This document shows positions 55,048 to 64,000 of a stretch of DNA of 64,000 nucleotides, piece by piece. The notes beneath the pieces are model-generated. The model worked only from the letters and a program-made list of their open reading frames with translations. It was not told the origin of the DNA and made no database searches. This DNA comes from Roseimaritima ulvae. GTDB taxonomy: Bacteria > Planctomycetota > Planctomycetia > Pirellulales > Pirellulaceae. The stretch covers positions 4,197,404 to 4,261,403 of the forward strand of contig NZ_CP042914.1 in assembly GCF_008065135.1 (NCBI RefSeq), given 5' to 3'. The translations under genes and the position numbers were made by a program. Every line of letters starts with the position of its first letter. Within the stretch, counting starts at the first letter, position 1.

Positions 55048-55073
55048 GCACACGGGCCGGGAGCCCGTGCTAC
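55048..55073. repeat. Single cacgggccgggagcccgtg hairpin repeat
   Basis: The arms cacgggc and gcccgtg pair perfectly around a short loop. It is the reverse complement of a variant of the tandem unit at 27258-27381 and ends in gctac as those begin gtagc. It lies about 40 bases past the stop of the second PVC cytochrome gene, so it may act as its transcript end. Confidence 0.65.
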
Positions 55074-55115
55074 ATCATCCACGATGCGTGCGAGGAACCA
55101 ACGATAAGGCCGTGG

Positions 55116-58100
55116 TTATTCGGTAGCGAAGGCAACGTCTTTGGATTGCAACCGCAACCGGGCGGGGATGTCGCGGGCGTCCAGCCGCAGCAGCACGTTG
55201 TGCTCACCGCCTTCCAGCTTCACGTCCACGGTTTGACCTTTGTCGCTCAGCTTCACGCGTTGGCCGTCGATCCACATGGCGACGGGTTTGGGGCTGTCGA
55301 CGTTCAATTGAACATCGCCGTCGTTGGCGACCGATACCTGCGTCCGCAGGTAAATATTGACCAACGTCCCCAGCCCGTACTGGGCAGTTCGCTGTTCCAA
55401 GGCGGACTTGGTAACCGAACCATCGACCAGGGTGTCCAGCCGCTTCCAACCCGCCGTGTGCTGGCCGCTGATAATCCGTTCGGGGCCCTCTTGTTCCAGC
55501 CGGTGCGTTCCCGCCAACCATTCGAAGGTCCGGGCGACATCGCCCTTGGCGGCGTCGAACGGCCCCGGTTTGCCGAGTTCCGTCAGAAAGCGAACCAAGT
55601 CGACTTGTTCCGCCGGCTTCAAGCGATCGATGACTCCGGTAGGCATCAGCGAAGGTCCATTCTTTTCCAGCACGATGTCGGCTACGGGAATGCGAACGAG
55701 TTCCGCACTGGCGTTTCGCAGCACCAGTTCTTCGTCCGTACTTTCCACGACCACGCCGGTTACGATCTGTCCTTCTTCCGTGGCCACGACCACCGAGTGA
55801 AAACCTTCCTTGATTTTGGCGTTGGGGTCAAACAGCGATTCGATGATATAGTCGACCGGTGCACTGGCGCCCAAACTCGTCAGATCCGGTCCGACTTGTC
55901 CGCCGACACCGCCCACCGCATGACACAACACACATTGCAGTTTCTCGCGACGATAGATCGCTTCTCCGCGATGCGGATCGCCGGACTGCTGGACTTGGTC
56001 CACCATGGCCGCGATCCGTTCTTTGGTCCACTGTTCGGATTCCATCGCTTCTCCCGCGTGCGGTTTCAACGCGGACAACAGCCCTGGTTCCTCGCGACCG
56101 CCATCGCGGAGCACCCGCAGTCCGGCTTGCGCGGACGCTTCCGAGATGCCTTTTTCGGGAATCGCGCCCGCCAGGGTCTGGCCGGCATCCTTCATCGCCA
56201 GCACGCCCCGCCACAGCGCCACCGCGGCGGCTTCGTCACGGCTGTCGTCGAGAACTTCATAAAACAACGGAGCCGCTCGGCCAGCATCCAATGCGGCCAG
56301 GGCCACGACGGCATCCGACCGCAGCTGCCAAGCTTTGGTGTGGGTGAGAATACGTTGCAGAGCATCGGCTGACTTGGCTCCGCCGACTCCGCGCAAAGCC
56401 GCTACGGCGAACTTCCGCGACGGCATTTCGGTTTGCTGGTCGATGGCAATCGCTTCCAAAGCCTCCACCAACGACGCCAGCTTCCAGGTAGCCACCAACT
56501 CCATTGCCGTATGCCGAACGGCAACGCTGTCGGATTGCAGCAAGCCACCGATACGTTGCAATTGTTTCCCAGGACGCTGCTTACGCAACCGTTGAGCCTC
56601 GATCAGCCCGCGAAGCGCCCGCAGCGTGGTCGCCTCGTCAAACCGTTTGTCGACCGTTTGGTTCAGCAAGATCTGCAAAGTTTGTGGACCGCCGGTGAGA
56701 CCGATCAATTCGATCCAGGGCCCCTTGCCGTTGGCGTCCAAGGGGTTGTTCGCGACGTACTTGCTGAGGTAGCTGCGTGCCTTCGATGGTTCCACCGCCG
56801 ACAGCACGAACTCCAATCGTTTCGCACCAGCAGCATCGTCGGCTGTCCAGGTTCCCGATTCAATGGCAGCCATCACCGACGCCGAAGAGTCATCGACCAG
56901 TTTTGCCAGGGCGAATTCAAGGAAGGTGTCGAGTGGTTCGTTCAATGCCTCCAGGGCGATTTGCACGGCGTCCGCACCGCTGAATTTATCCAAGCCACGA
57001 ACCGCTTCCAAACGTACACGCGGATGAGCGTCGAGGACCAACCGCTGATAACGCGGAAACGCATCCGCGGTGGCGAGAGGTTCCGACAAATCGCTCGCCG
57101 GATCCGCCCAGTCGCTCAGCACGCGGACCGCCGCGGCGCGATGTTCGGCGGATGAGGCTGCCAATACTTCGTCTAGCAAGTCGACGTTTTTCAGGTTCAA
57201 TGCTTGGTGCATCCACAGCGACTGCAGACGTGCCGAGGGCTCGGCATGCGCGGCGGTCCACGATGCGAGAACATTGCGGATCGGATCCGCATCGTCTTGG
57301 GCTCTTTCGATCAGCACACGCCGCGACTGATCACGCTGATAGCGATCGGCCGAAAGCAGATTGTCCAACAAAGCCGTGTTGTCCAGTTGTTGCAGATTCG
57401 TTTTGGCTTGCGGCGAAGCTCCTTTCCACGTCATTCGCCAAATCCGACCATGCCAGCGATCGCGACGCGGATCGCGGAAGTCGACTTCGCCATGGTTGAT
57501 AATCGGGTTGGACCAGTCCGCGATATACAGGGCGCCGTCGGGGCCCTGTTTGACATCGATGGGACGAAAGGTGCTGGTGGCGGTCCGCAACAAGTCGGCT
57601 TCTTGCGCGGTCACAAAGCCCGATTCTTGGTCCGAAACGCTAAAGCGGGTCACTCGGTTGGCGCGGAAGTCACAGGTGATGATCGATCCCTGCCAATCCC
57701 GGGGAAACGACGGGCCAGACAGAATTTCCAGCGAAGCGAATTTGGGGTAACGACCGGGACTGATCAACGGCAATAAGCGACGAGCATGCGGCGTGGGCTT
57801 GAATGTCGCACCGGGAAACACCCAAGCCAGCCCATCAAAGCCCGCTCCATCCGACATAAACGACTGTCCCCCGGCGTCGAACTGATGCCCCCAGGGGTTC
57901 CACAGTCCATTGAAGAAGGTCTGCATGCGCATACTGCGGGTGTCGTAACGGAACCCGCCACCGGCTTTCAAACGCACCACGCCGCGGGGCGTTTCGGTAT
58001 CGGTACGCGTGTAAACCGATTGGTTCATATATAACCGACCGTCCGGGCCCCACAGTAAAGTATGCAAGTTGTGGTGCGTGTCTTCGGTACCAAAACCGCT

Positions 58101-59435
58101 CAGCACACGACGTCGCAAGTCGGCTCGTTCATCGCCGTCGGTATCCTGCAAGAACAGCAAATCGGTGCTTTGCGCGACGTACACGCCACCGTCACCGGGC
58201 GCCAAACCGGTGGGGATCAGCAACCCATCGGCAAACGTCGTCGACTTATCCGCTCGTCCGTCGCCGGTGGTGTCTTCCAGAATCAGCACCTTGTCCGGCG
58301 CCGACTGCCCAACTTCGATCATCGGGTAGGCTTCGCTGCTGGCCACCCACAACCGACCTTGAGGATCGAAGTTCATGTGGATCGGCTTGTTCAGTTGCGG
58401 GTTCTCCGCCCAAAGATTGACTTCCCAGCCATCGGCCACGGTAAATTCCGGTTTCGGCTGGGGCGTAAACTCGGCGTATTGCGATTTGGTTGTCGGCTCG
58501 GGAACTTCCAGCTCCACCGGCTGCAGAGGCCGAAGGGCTTCGATCCGCGATTCTTCCGCTGCGATAAGGGCATCGTATTTGGGAATTTCGACCGCGTTCT
58601 GTCCCTGTTCGCGTTTGCGGAAACCAAACACATAGGCCATGTTGGCCGGACGCGATCGATGGAACCACCACACGTTTTTGCGAATGATCGTTTGCCGCAA
58701 CGCGTCGGTGTTCGCACTGGTTTGCCAGGCGTCACTGTCGCCGGCCACCGCCTTGCTAATGGCGATCGCCGCTTGTCGGTAACCAGCCTCGTTCAGGTGA
58801 ATAGGGTCTTTACGGTACTGCGATTCGTTACCCACGGCCGAGAGATCAATAAACAGAGCATCGTTCTTCCGCGCCAACTGGGCGATCGATTGCGTGTACG
58901 AATCCAACGTGGCGTTCAGCGGCGGGTCCCCATCGGTATGCCGTAGCGGTGACAATAAAACGAAGCGGACGTCGGGGTTAATGTCTTGAGCGGTATCGAG
59001 CAGTCGCTGGTAGTCGTCGCGGAACGTTTCCAATCCTTCGGCGCCAGATTCCAATGCGCTGGCCATGCCGTAGCCAATGATTAATACCGATGGTTGTGTC
59101 AGCTCCAATTGAGCTCGAAGCAGTCGCTGACTTTCTCCCGCAGGTTCATGGCCGGCTTGGACCAGACTGAGCCCCAAGCGTGAAGCCCCGCTGGGGGTGT
59201 CCGCATTCCAACCGAGATTGCGAAAGCTCAACGACTTGGCGGGCGACGCGGCCGAGAGGGCCGTCTCGATCCAACCGGAATACTGTTCCTGTTCAATCAG
59301 TCCGTCGCCGAGCAACACCACGCGGTCGCCATCGGCCAGCGCGACTTTTGTATTCGGTGCGTCGGCCGCGGAGTCCATCGGAGAAAACATGCCCAGCGTG
59401 ATACCGGACAACAGCAACATTAGAAGATGTTTCAT
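55116..59435 (-). CDS. PVC-type heme-binding CxxCH protein (SGNH, beta-propeller, HEAT, cytochrome c)
   Basis: This 1439-residue exported protein has a signal peptide (MKHLLMLLLSGITLGMFSPM, mature near ADAPN). It has an SGNH-like domain (VVLLGDGLIEQEQ; the final block DPIHLNEAGYRQA keeps the Asp-x-x-His pair), then the PVC propeller (FDPQGRLWVASSEAYPMIEV, DGALYIADWSNPIINHGEVD) and a long HEAT-repeat region (about 650-1130). A heme motif CVLCHAVGGVGG lies near residue 1167, with the downstream DLTSLGASAPVDYIIESLFD block. The last 150 residues look like a PA14-type beta module (LRTQVSVANDGDVQLNVDSP). It parallels the protein at 1915-5394 but has one heme motif in place of two and a C-terminal beta domain. 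It is likely periplasmic; the substrate is unknown. Confidence 0.9.
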   Translation of the reverse strand: MKHLLMLLLSGITLGMFSPMDSAADAPNTKVALADGDRVVLLGDGLIEQEQYSGWIETALSAASPAKSLSFRNLGWNADTPSGASRLGLSLVQAGHEPAGESQRLLRAQLELTQPSVLIIGYGMASALESGAEGLETFRDDYQRLLDTAQDINPDVRFVLLSPLRHTDGDPPLNATLDSYTQSIAQLARKNDALFIDLSAVGNESQYRKDPIHLNEAGYRQAAIAISKAVAGDSDAWQTSANTDALRQTIIRKNVWWFHRSRPANMAYVFGFRKREQGQNAVEIPKYDALIAAEESRIEALRPLQPVELEVPEPTTKSQYAEFTPQPKPEFTVADGWEVNLWAENPQLNKPIHMNFDPQGRLWVASSEAYPMIEVGQSAPDKVLILEDTTGDGRADKSTTFADGLLIPTGLAPGDGGVYVAQSTDLLFLQDTDGDERADLRRRVLSGFGTEDTHHNLHTLLWGPDGRLYMNQSVYTRTDTETPRGVVRLKAGGGFRYDTRSMRMQTFFNGLWNPWGHQFDAGGQSFMSDGAGFDGLAWVFPGATFKPTPHARRLLPLISPGRYPKFASLEILSGPSFPRDWQGSIITCDFRANRVTRFSVSDQESGFVTAQEADLLRTATSTFRPIDVKQGPDGALYIADWSNPIINHGEVDFRDPRRDRWHGRIWRMTWKGASPQAKTNLQQLDNTALLDNLLSADRYQRDQSRRVLIERAQDDADPIRNVLASWTAAHAEPSARLQSLWMHQALNLKNVDLLDEVLAASSAEHRAAAVRVLSDWADPASDLSEPLATADAFPRYQRLVLDAHPRVRLEAVRGLDKFSGADAVQIALEALNEPLDTFLEFALAKLVDDSSASVMAAIESGTWTADDAAGAKRLEFVLSAVEPSKARSYLSKYVANNPLDANGKGPWIELIGLTGGPQTLQILLNQTVDKRFDEATTLRALRGLIEAQRLRKQRPGKQLQRIGGLLQSDSVAVRHTAMELVATWKLASLVEALEAIAIDQQTEMPSRKFAVAALRGVGGAKSADALQRILTHTKAWQLRSDAVVALAALDAGRAAPLFYEVLDDSRDEAAAVALWRGVLAMKDAGQTLAGAIPEKGISEASAQAGLRVLRDGGREEPGLLSALKPHAGEAMESEQWTKERIAAMVDQVQQSGDPHRGEAIYRREKLQCVLCHAVGGVGGQVGPDLTSLGASAPVDYIIESLFDPNAKIKEGFHSVVVATEEGQIVTGVVVESTDEELVLRNASAELVRIPVADIVLEKNGPSLMPTGVIDRLKPAEQVDLVRFLTELGKPGPFDAAKGDVARTFEWLAGTHRLEQEGPERIISGQHTAGWKRLDTLVDGSVTKSALEQRTAQYGLGTLVNIYLRTQVSVANDGDVQLNVDSPKPVAMWIDGQRVKLSDKGQTVDVKLEGGEHNVLLRLDARDIPARLRLQSKDVAFATE

Positions 59436-59748
59436 CTGAAGCGTCTTGGCGAAGATAAAGTTTCCCTGCAGTTATCGCTCGGCACGTCGCAGGGGTGAGG
59501 GAAAGGGCGAAGGGCAGGCGTGTCGCTCGAGCGTAGAGACAGGGCGACGTCGGCGAAGCCCCGCTGTGTCGCCCGATTCTAACTCAAATCCGCACCTGAT
59601 GCGGCCCACAACCGAGTCCACTGCCCGAATTCATTTGCTCGCTTGCTTCGCTTTGGGTTGCAAAGTAAACTGCGTCTCCCTGCCCATGGTCGTCGATCCG
59701 CTCATGTGTGCGGTGACGGGAAGCGAACCCCAACCAGCCAGGTGCGAA
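59436..59748. other. Divergent intergenic region with hairpin
   Basis: This gap separates the PVC cytochrome start from the chosen start of the DUF4173-like gene. It has a seven-pair stem (gggcgac at 59542-59548, gtcgccc at 59568-59574). The open frame that runs through it on the plus strand lacks signal or domain features before 59749. Promoters for both genes should be here. Confidence 0.5.
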
Positions 59749-61458
59749 ATGCCCGAACCATTGCCTCACTCTCAGGCGGAACCGCCGACCGATAGCCGCA
59801 CGCCGGGCGGTGTGTCCGCTACGCCGCCGACGGGAGCGCCCGGGTCGAAGGGACCGGGCACGGTGGAAGTGGCACGACCATTATGGGACGAGTCGCCGAC
59901 GGGGTGGCGCGAATGGCTGGCGGTTGTGTTGTTAGTGGGTTTATGCGATCTGACAATTTATCGCGGCCAAGGATATGCCGGTTACAGCTTGTTGTTCGCG
60001 GCCGTGCCGTGGTTATTGGTGGCCGGCGGATGGCGTCCGCACTTTCGCACGGCGACTTGGGTAACGGGCAGCCTGCTGTTGCTGGTTGCCCTGCGATTGT
60101 TGTGGAGCGGTTCGTCGCTTGCCGTTTTGGTGGGGTTTGCTTTGGTACCCGCCTTTGCAATGGCGCTCGGCAATCGCTTGCCTTACGTGCCGGAGTGGTG
60201 TCGGTTTACGGCGCGGATGTGGGTCGCGCCGTTTGACCGTCTGGCCCGCTACCATCATCAGAGTCTTCAGAAGCGTGCATCCGATCGCCGGCCGAGTCGC
60301 TGGATGGAGGTGACTTTGCCGCTGGCAGCCTTGCTGGCATTCGGCGCGATCTTTGTATTCGCCAATCCTTCGTTGGTTCGGTACGTCACCGACACGGCGG
60401 AAAAGATCGGGCTGGAACTGCAACGTTGGTTCGACCACTTCTCGATGTTGGAAGTCCTGTTCTGGGCGGTTACCGCTTGGCTGGGACTGGCACTGGTGCG
60501 GCCTCGCTTTCTGCGACGGTTGCCGGCCGTCGATGCCGAGTCGGTGGTGGATGCGAAGGTCGTCGAGCTGCAACCGGGCGAGACCGCAGCAGGCGAGTCA
60601 CGGTTGTTTCGTCCGTATCGCAATACGTTGTTGACCGTGGTCGGATTGTTTGCGGTGTACCTGGTGTTCGAGCTAACGACGCTGTGGTTCCGCGAATTTC
60701 CTGAAGGTTTTTATTACGCGGGCTATGCGCACCAAGGCGCCGCCTGGCTGACGATCGCATTGGCGTTAGCCACGGCAACGTTATCGTTGATCTTTCGCGC
60801 GGAGATTCTCCGCGACCCGCGACGGCCTGTGCTAACGCGTTTGGCCTGGATTTGGTCAATTCAGAATTTCCTGCTGGCGTTGTCGGTGTTCAACCGGATG
60901 CACATCTATGTGGACTTCAACGGCATGACCCGGATGCGGACGATTGGGTTGTTTGGGATTTCGACGGTGGTGGTCGGATTCGTCTTGGTGTTGATCAAAA
61001 TCTCGCGAGGCAAATCGTTTTTGTGGTTGGTGCGCAGTCAATTATGGGCATTAAGTTTCGCAGTCATTTTATATGCGTTATTGCCGGTGGACATGTTGGT
61101 GCACCGCTATAACGTGCGGCGGGTGATGAACGGCGACGTGGCCGCGGCGGTGCAGATCAGCGTGCACCCGATCGACGACGAGGGTTACCTGGTCTTGTGG
61201 CCCTTGCTGAATTGTCGGGACCCTCTGATTGAAAATGGGATCCGCGGCATGCTGGCGGAGAAGAGTTTGACCGTCGGTCGCAGCCAGAGTCGGCGGCGTC
61301 GCGCTCGGCGGGGCTGGACGACTTATCAGATGTCCGAACAGCGACTGGGGCAACAGCTGGAAGCGAACCGTGCCGAATTAGCGCCGCTGCTGTCGGACGA
61401 AACGGCACGAACCGAGGCGATCCGCAAATTCCATGACTACGTCTACCAGTGGTATTAG
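59749..61458 (+). CDS. DUF4173-like polytopic membrane protein
   Basis: This protein has 569 residues from the ATG at 59749, which has AGGTG just upstream; the frame is open from 59446 but the extra part has no domain. After a Pro-rich cytoplasmic tail come about 12 hydrophobic helices, such as WREWLAVVLLVGLCDLTIYR, ATWVTGSLLLLVALRLLWSG and FLLALSVFNRMHIYVDFNGM. The last one, with NRMHIYVD and the following GMTRMRTIGLFG, is characteristic of the DUF4153/DUF4173 family. The C-terminal 150 residues are soluble. The function of the family is not known. Its stop overlaps the stop of the convergent GspE-like gene by four bases. Confidence 0.72.
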   Translation: MPEPLPHSQAEPPTDSRTPGGVSATPPTGAPGSKGPGTVEVARPLWDESPTGWREWLAVVLLVGLCDLTIYRGQGYAGYSLLFAAVPWLLVAGGWRPHFRTATWVTGSLLLLVALRLLWSGSSLAVLVGFALVPAFAMALGNRLPYVPEWCRFTARMWVAPFDRLARYHHQSLQKRASDRRPSRWMEVTLPLAALLAFGAIFVFANPSLVRYVTDTAEKIGLELQRWFDHFSMLEVLFWAVTAWLGLALVRPRFLRRLPAVDAESVVDAKVVELQPGETAAGESRLFRPYRNTLLTVVGLFAVYLVFELTTLWFREFPEGFYYAGYAHQGAAWLTIALALATATLSLIFRAEILRDPRRPVLTRLAWIWSIQNFLLALSVFNRMHIYVDFNGMTRMRTIGLFGISTVVVGFVLVLIKISRGKSFLWLVRSQLWALSFAVILYALLPVDMLVHRYNVRRVMNGDVAAAVQISVHPIDDEGYLVLWPLLNCRDPLIENGIRGMLAEKSLTVGRSQSRRRRARRGWTTYQMSEQRLGQQLEANRAELAPLLSDETARTEAIRKFHDYVYQWY

Positions 61459-62726
61459 GCGACGTCCGCTTGTTCGCTGTCGGTTTGGTTGGGCGCATGC
61501 GTGGCGATGGCCCGCACACGTGGATCGCTGATCACATATCCGGCATCTTGCGGGGTGACGATACCCTGAGTGATCCGCAGCATGGCGGCATCGCCAAGTT
61601 TGCGCATGCCTTGCTCGACGGCGATTCGCCCCAATTCGTCGGCTGCTTCGCCCTGCGCGATCGCATGCGTCATGATTTTTCCAACCTCCAAAATTTCGGG
61701 CAGACAAGTCATGCCGATATAGCCTTCCTCGCGACATTCGTCACAGCTGCCGGGTTGGAAATAGATTTGCTTGCCGCCATTGTTGGGATCGGCCATTTCG
61801 TGCTGCACGCGGCAGTGCGGACATAACTGACGAATCAAGCGTTGATTCAGCACGCCGACCAAGCTGTCGGCAAGGAAATGTCGGTTGGCGTTTAAAGCCA
61901 ACATATTCTGGACGGCCGTGGGCGCGGTTTGCGCATGCACGGTGGCCAGCACCAGTTGCCCGCCAGTCCCAGCGCGAATGGCGGTATCGGCCGTACGAGT
62001 GTCGCGGATTTCACCGATCATGATCACGTCCGGACTCTGCCGCATGCAGCCGTACAACAGGTCGGCAAAATCCAATCCCGCGCGGACGTTGACTTGGGAC
62101 TGATGCATGCCGGGCAAGCGATACTCGATGGGTTCTTCCAGCGTATGGATTTTACGCTGCCCGTTATTGAGATGATTCAGGAAAGCGTACAGCGAGTTGG
62201 TTTTGCCGCAGCCCGCCGGACCGGCCACCAAAATCAAGCCACTCGGCGCCGTCAACAATCGTTCCACGATCACACGTTCTTCGTCCAGGAAGCCGATGTC
62301 GTCCAAGCCCACCAGACCGCGGCTGTGATCGAACAGTCGCATCGCCATGTCTTGGCCGCAAGCCGTTGGCATGACGCCGAACCGCACATCGACTTCGCGG
62401 TTGCCATCGAGCAGAAAGCGAGCACGACCGTCAGCGGGGCGGGCCAGGTCGGCGATGTCGATACCGGCCAGGGCGCGGAAATGGTTCAGCAACCGGCGAC
62501 CGTAGGAGCTTTGCAGTTTGCGGATCACCTTCAGCCGCCCCATCCGCCGCATGCGAATGACCGTGGCATCCATTTCATCAGAGATAAATAGATCACTGGC
62601 CCGTTGTTCGGCCGCGATTTCCATCAGGGCTTGAGCAAAGGTCTCCGGAGGATTCAACTCCGGCTCGATCTGCGGAGCGTCGTCCACTTCCTCGAAGTCA
62701 CCTTCTGTTGGATTTGCGTTCGCCAC
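61455..62726 (-). CDS. GspE/PulE/PilB-type secretion or pilus ATPase
   Basis: This protein has 423 residues from a GTG at 62726 (VANANPTEG), with GAGG just ahead; the longer frame to 62849 has no such site. The N-terminal helical region (ETFAQALMEIAAEQRASDLF) leads to the ATPase: Walker A GPAGCGKT, Asp box THTLEEPIEY-like HTLEEPIEY, Walker B DVIMIGEIRD, and the His box LATVHAQTA. A four-Cys zinc site is present (CPHC, CDEC), typical of GspE/PilB and absent from PilT. The usual N1 domain is missing, so the protein is short for PilB. It would power type IV pilus or type II secretion assembly. No pilin or PilC gene is adjacent; a link to the chemosensory operon 7 kb away is only a possibility. 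Confidence 0.9.
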   Translation of the reverse strand: MANANPTEGDFEEVDDAPQIEPELNPPETFAQALMEIAAEQRASDLFISDEMDATVIRMRRMGRLKVIRKLQSSYGRRLLNHFRALAGIDIADLARPADGRARFLLDGNREVDVRFGVMPTACGQDMAMRLFDHSRGLVGLDDIGFLDEERVIVERLLTAPSGLILVAGPAGCGKTNSLYAFLNHLNNGQRKIHTLEEPIEYRLPGMHQSQVNVRAGLDFADLLYGCMRQSPDVIMIGEIRDTRTADTAIRAGTGGQLVLATVHAQTAPTAVQNMLALNANRHFLADSLVGVLNQRLIRQLCPHCRVQHEMADPNNGGKQIYFQPGSCDECREEGYIGMTCLPEILEVGKIMTHAIAQGEAADELGRIAVEQGMRKLGDAAMLRITQGIVTPQDAGYVISDPRVRAIATHAPNQTDSEQADVA

Positions 62727-63011
62727 AGTACCGCCTCGTAATGATGGAAGAGCCGAGTTGCAAAATTGATCGTAACGCACCGGCGAGGGATTGCAAATCG
62801 ACACGGCTAGGGCAGGCCGAACCGTCCCCGGCGGAGGGGGCTGCCGCAACCGTCGCCAGATGTTGGTTTTGGTGTAGGGGCGCAGCGCTGGAGTCCGGGC
62901 TTAGCCGCCACAAGCGCATCGACAAAACGCCTAAAAGCTGGACTCCAACGTCCAAACTCTGGCGAGTTCGGCTACCGCTGCCTGGATCTCTCCAAACTCT
63001 AGCGAGTTCGG
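62727..63011. repeat. Intergenic region with two direct GTAGCC-type repeats
   Basis: Direct copies tccaaactctggcgagttcg (62951-62975) and tccaaactctagcgagttcg (62991-63015) differ by one base and both end gctac. On the minus strand the second copy's GTAGCC supplies the TAG stop of the substrate-binding protein gene. A ggactccaacg/gctggagtcc element is also present near 62890-62950. No gene was recognised. Confidence 0.7.
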
Positions 63012-63995
63012 CTACGGGGCTGCCGGGGGAGAGAGGAACTGGCTGTCGAAACAGGCTTCGGCTTGAACGTTTTCCGGTTCCACCAATCCAAGTTCCACCA
63101 GTTGCTCGACCAGCGTCTGCCAGCGCTGCAGACTCATTTGCCCTACGGTCTCCGGAGCCGCGCCGCCGGGCATGGCTAGTTCCGTCATTTGTTTGGCGCC
63201 GTATGCCAACGCTTCGGCCGTCATGCCTTGACGATTCGCTTTCAAGATCAGCTCGTTGGCCGCCTGCGGATCTTCCAGGTATTGCACCCAACCTTGTCGA
63301 GTGGCTTCGACGACTTTGCGAACCAGTTGCGGGTCTTCGGCGATCAAGCGGTCGGTCGTTACCAACACGCTGCTGTACGGATTCCAACCCAGCTCGCTGA
63401 CCATCAGCGGCGTCACCTCCACGCCCTGCTGTTCGGCCAGCAGCGGTTCGGCAAAAGAGTAGGCTTGGATGGCGATATCTTTGGACGTTACCAAGCCCGC
63501 AACCGAGCCGGTGTAGGGCACTTCTTGAACGTCATCGAGCAAGCCGCGGCGGCGCATGAATTCCAAAAACGGGCGACCGGGCTGGCGTTGCAGGGTCAGA
63601 CCGGCCAACTGATTCAGGTCCGTGATGTTGGAATCGCGGCGCACCAGGATGCAACGGGGATGGTCCTGCATGGCGGCCAACACCGCCACCACGCCGGCGC
63701 CCTGTTGACGATACAGCGCCACGTCGTCGGCATTGGCAAACGCAAACTGACAGCGACCACTTTCCAGGTCGGCCGCGACGGGTGTCGCCGGACCGCCGGG
63801 ACGAATCTCCACATCCAGCCCGGCGTCGGAATATAACTCGGACGCCAAGGCTGCGTAGGCACCACCGTGCTCGGCTTCCGCGTGCCAATTCAGCTGAATC
63901 ACAACCGGCTGTAACGCTTCGCCAGCGTCACCGGTGGCCGGTTGATGTTGCGAACACCCCAGGTGGCTGATGGCGATCAGCACGCACAGCACCAC
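63012..63995 (-). CDS. NMT1/THI5-like ABC transporter substrate-binding lipoprotein (5' end probably outside window)
   Basis: At least 327 residues are present. The frame runs to the window edge; the first codon inside (GTG at 63995) gives a signal without basic residues (MVLCVLIAISHLGCSQHQPA), so the true start is probably beyond 64000. Lipidation at the Cys of SHLGC is likely. The core resembles NMT1/SsuA proteins: VVIQLNWHAEAEHGGAYAAL, FAFANADDVALYRQQGAGVV, GLTLQRQPGRPFLEFMRRRG and SSVLVTTDRLIAEDPQLVRK. Such proteins bind pyrimidine precursors, taurine, nitrate or riboflavin-like ligands; this one cannot be resolved. The permease and ATPase genes are presumably upstream, outside the window. 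The stop lies within a dispersed repeat. Confidence 0.85.
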   Translation of the reverse strand: MVLCVLIAISHLGCSQHQPATGDAGEALQPVVIQLNWHAEAEHGGAYAALASELYSDAGLDVEIRPGGPATPVAADLESGRCQFAFANADDVALYRQQGAGVVAVLAAMQDHPRCILVRRDSNITDLNQLAGLTLQRQPGRPFLEFMRRRGLLDDVQEVPYTGSVAGLVTSKDIAIQAYSFAEPLLAEQQGVEVTPLMVSELGWNPYSSVLVTTDRLIAEDPQLVRKVVEATRQGWVQYLEDPQAANELILKANRQGMTAEALAYGAKQMTELAMPGGAAPETVGQMSLQRWQTLVEQLVELGLVEPENVQAEACFDSQFLSPPAAP

Positions 63996-64000
63996 TAACG

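Larger units (their letters stand above)
54674..55115. other. Operon leader and intergenic region
   Basis: This 442-base gap holds the c-di-GMP-I riboswitch on the minus strand (54752-54830) and, nearer the PVC cytochrome stop, a hairpin repeat (55048-55073). The promoter of the chemosensory operon should lie above about 54840, but no clear -35/-10 was found. No protein gene is supported. Confidence 0.6.

Noticed and set aside
55023-56372. 449-codon plus-strand frame
   Set aside because: It is antisense to the C-terminal half of the second PVC cytochrome, with no ribosome site or domain.

Overview
The window looks like chromosome from a planctomycete of the Pirellulales type (Rhodopirellula and relatives). 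The evidence is two giant SGNH/beta-propeller/HEAT/CxxCH cytochromes of the PVC type, two DUF1592-DUF1552 gene pairs, secreted proteins starting with the LExRxLLAx-type planctomycete N-terminal motif, a kinase paired with an ECF-like sigma factor, a formylglycine-type sulfatase, and dispersed GTAGCC-type intergenic repeats. I saw no rRNA, tRNA, transposase, integrase or CRISPR array.

Layout. 1-1914: a DUF2007/zinc-ribbon protein among hairpin repeats. 1915-9281 (minus): a large PVC cytochrome, then a three-gene ExbB/ExbD-like proton-channel operon. 9486-14531 (minus): a DUF1592 cytochrome, a DUF1552 protein and a secreted unknown. 14870-20033 (plus): a PhoD-like phosphatase, then an NCS1-type permease translationally coupled to a mannitol dehydrogenase-family enzyme. 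20199-27231 (plus): heme peroxidase, small protein, ECF sigma, Ser/Thr kinase with TPR, and a surface-type protein. 27232-31417: tandem and inverted repeats, then the second DUF1592-DUF1552 pair. 31418-34755: a less G+C-rich island bounded by 26-bp direct repeats, holding a WG-repeat lipoprotein and a 5'-truncated Calx-beta-like gene. 34756-42131: TetR regulator divergent from an RND efflux pair, then a sulfatase. 42194-54673 (minus): a compact eleven-gene chemosensory/GTPase operon. 55116-64000: second PVC cytochrome, DUF4173-like membrane protein, GspE/PilB-like ATPase and an NMT1-like substrate-binding lipoprotein cut by the window end.

The most interesting region is 42194-54830. A near-canonical cyclic-di-GMP-I (GEMM-I) riboswitch lies on the minus strand at 54752-54830, just ahead of an operon encoding, in order: CheY, a small unknown, CheW, a chemoreceptor with no extracellular sensor domain, a CheA-CheW-REC hybrid kinase, a REC-DUF4388(PATAN) regulator, an FHA/coiled-coil protein, a coiled-coil protein, an FGE-fold protein lacking the catalytic cysteines, a zinc-ribbon TRAFAC-like GTPase and a GAP1-like GTPase-associated protein. 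No CheR or CheB is present. I infer a c-di-GMP-controlled chemosensory pathway whose output is a GTPase module rather than a flagellar motor. The arrangement is direct from sequence; the function is a hypothesis.

Several start codons were moved from the longest open frame on the basis of overlaps with the upstream gene, Shine-Dalgarno sequences or signal peptides; each case is stated in its entry.
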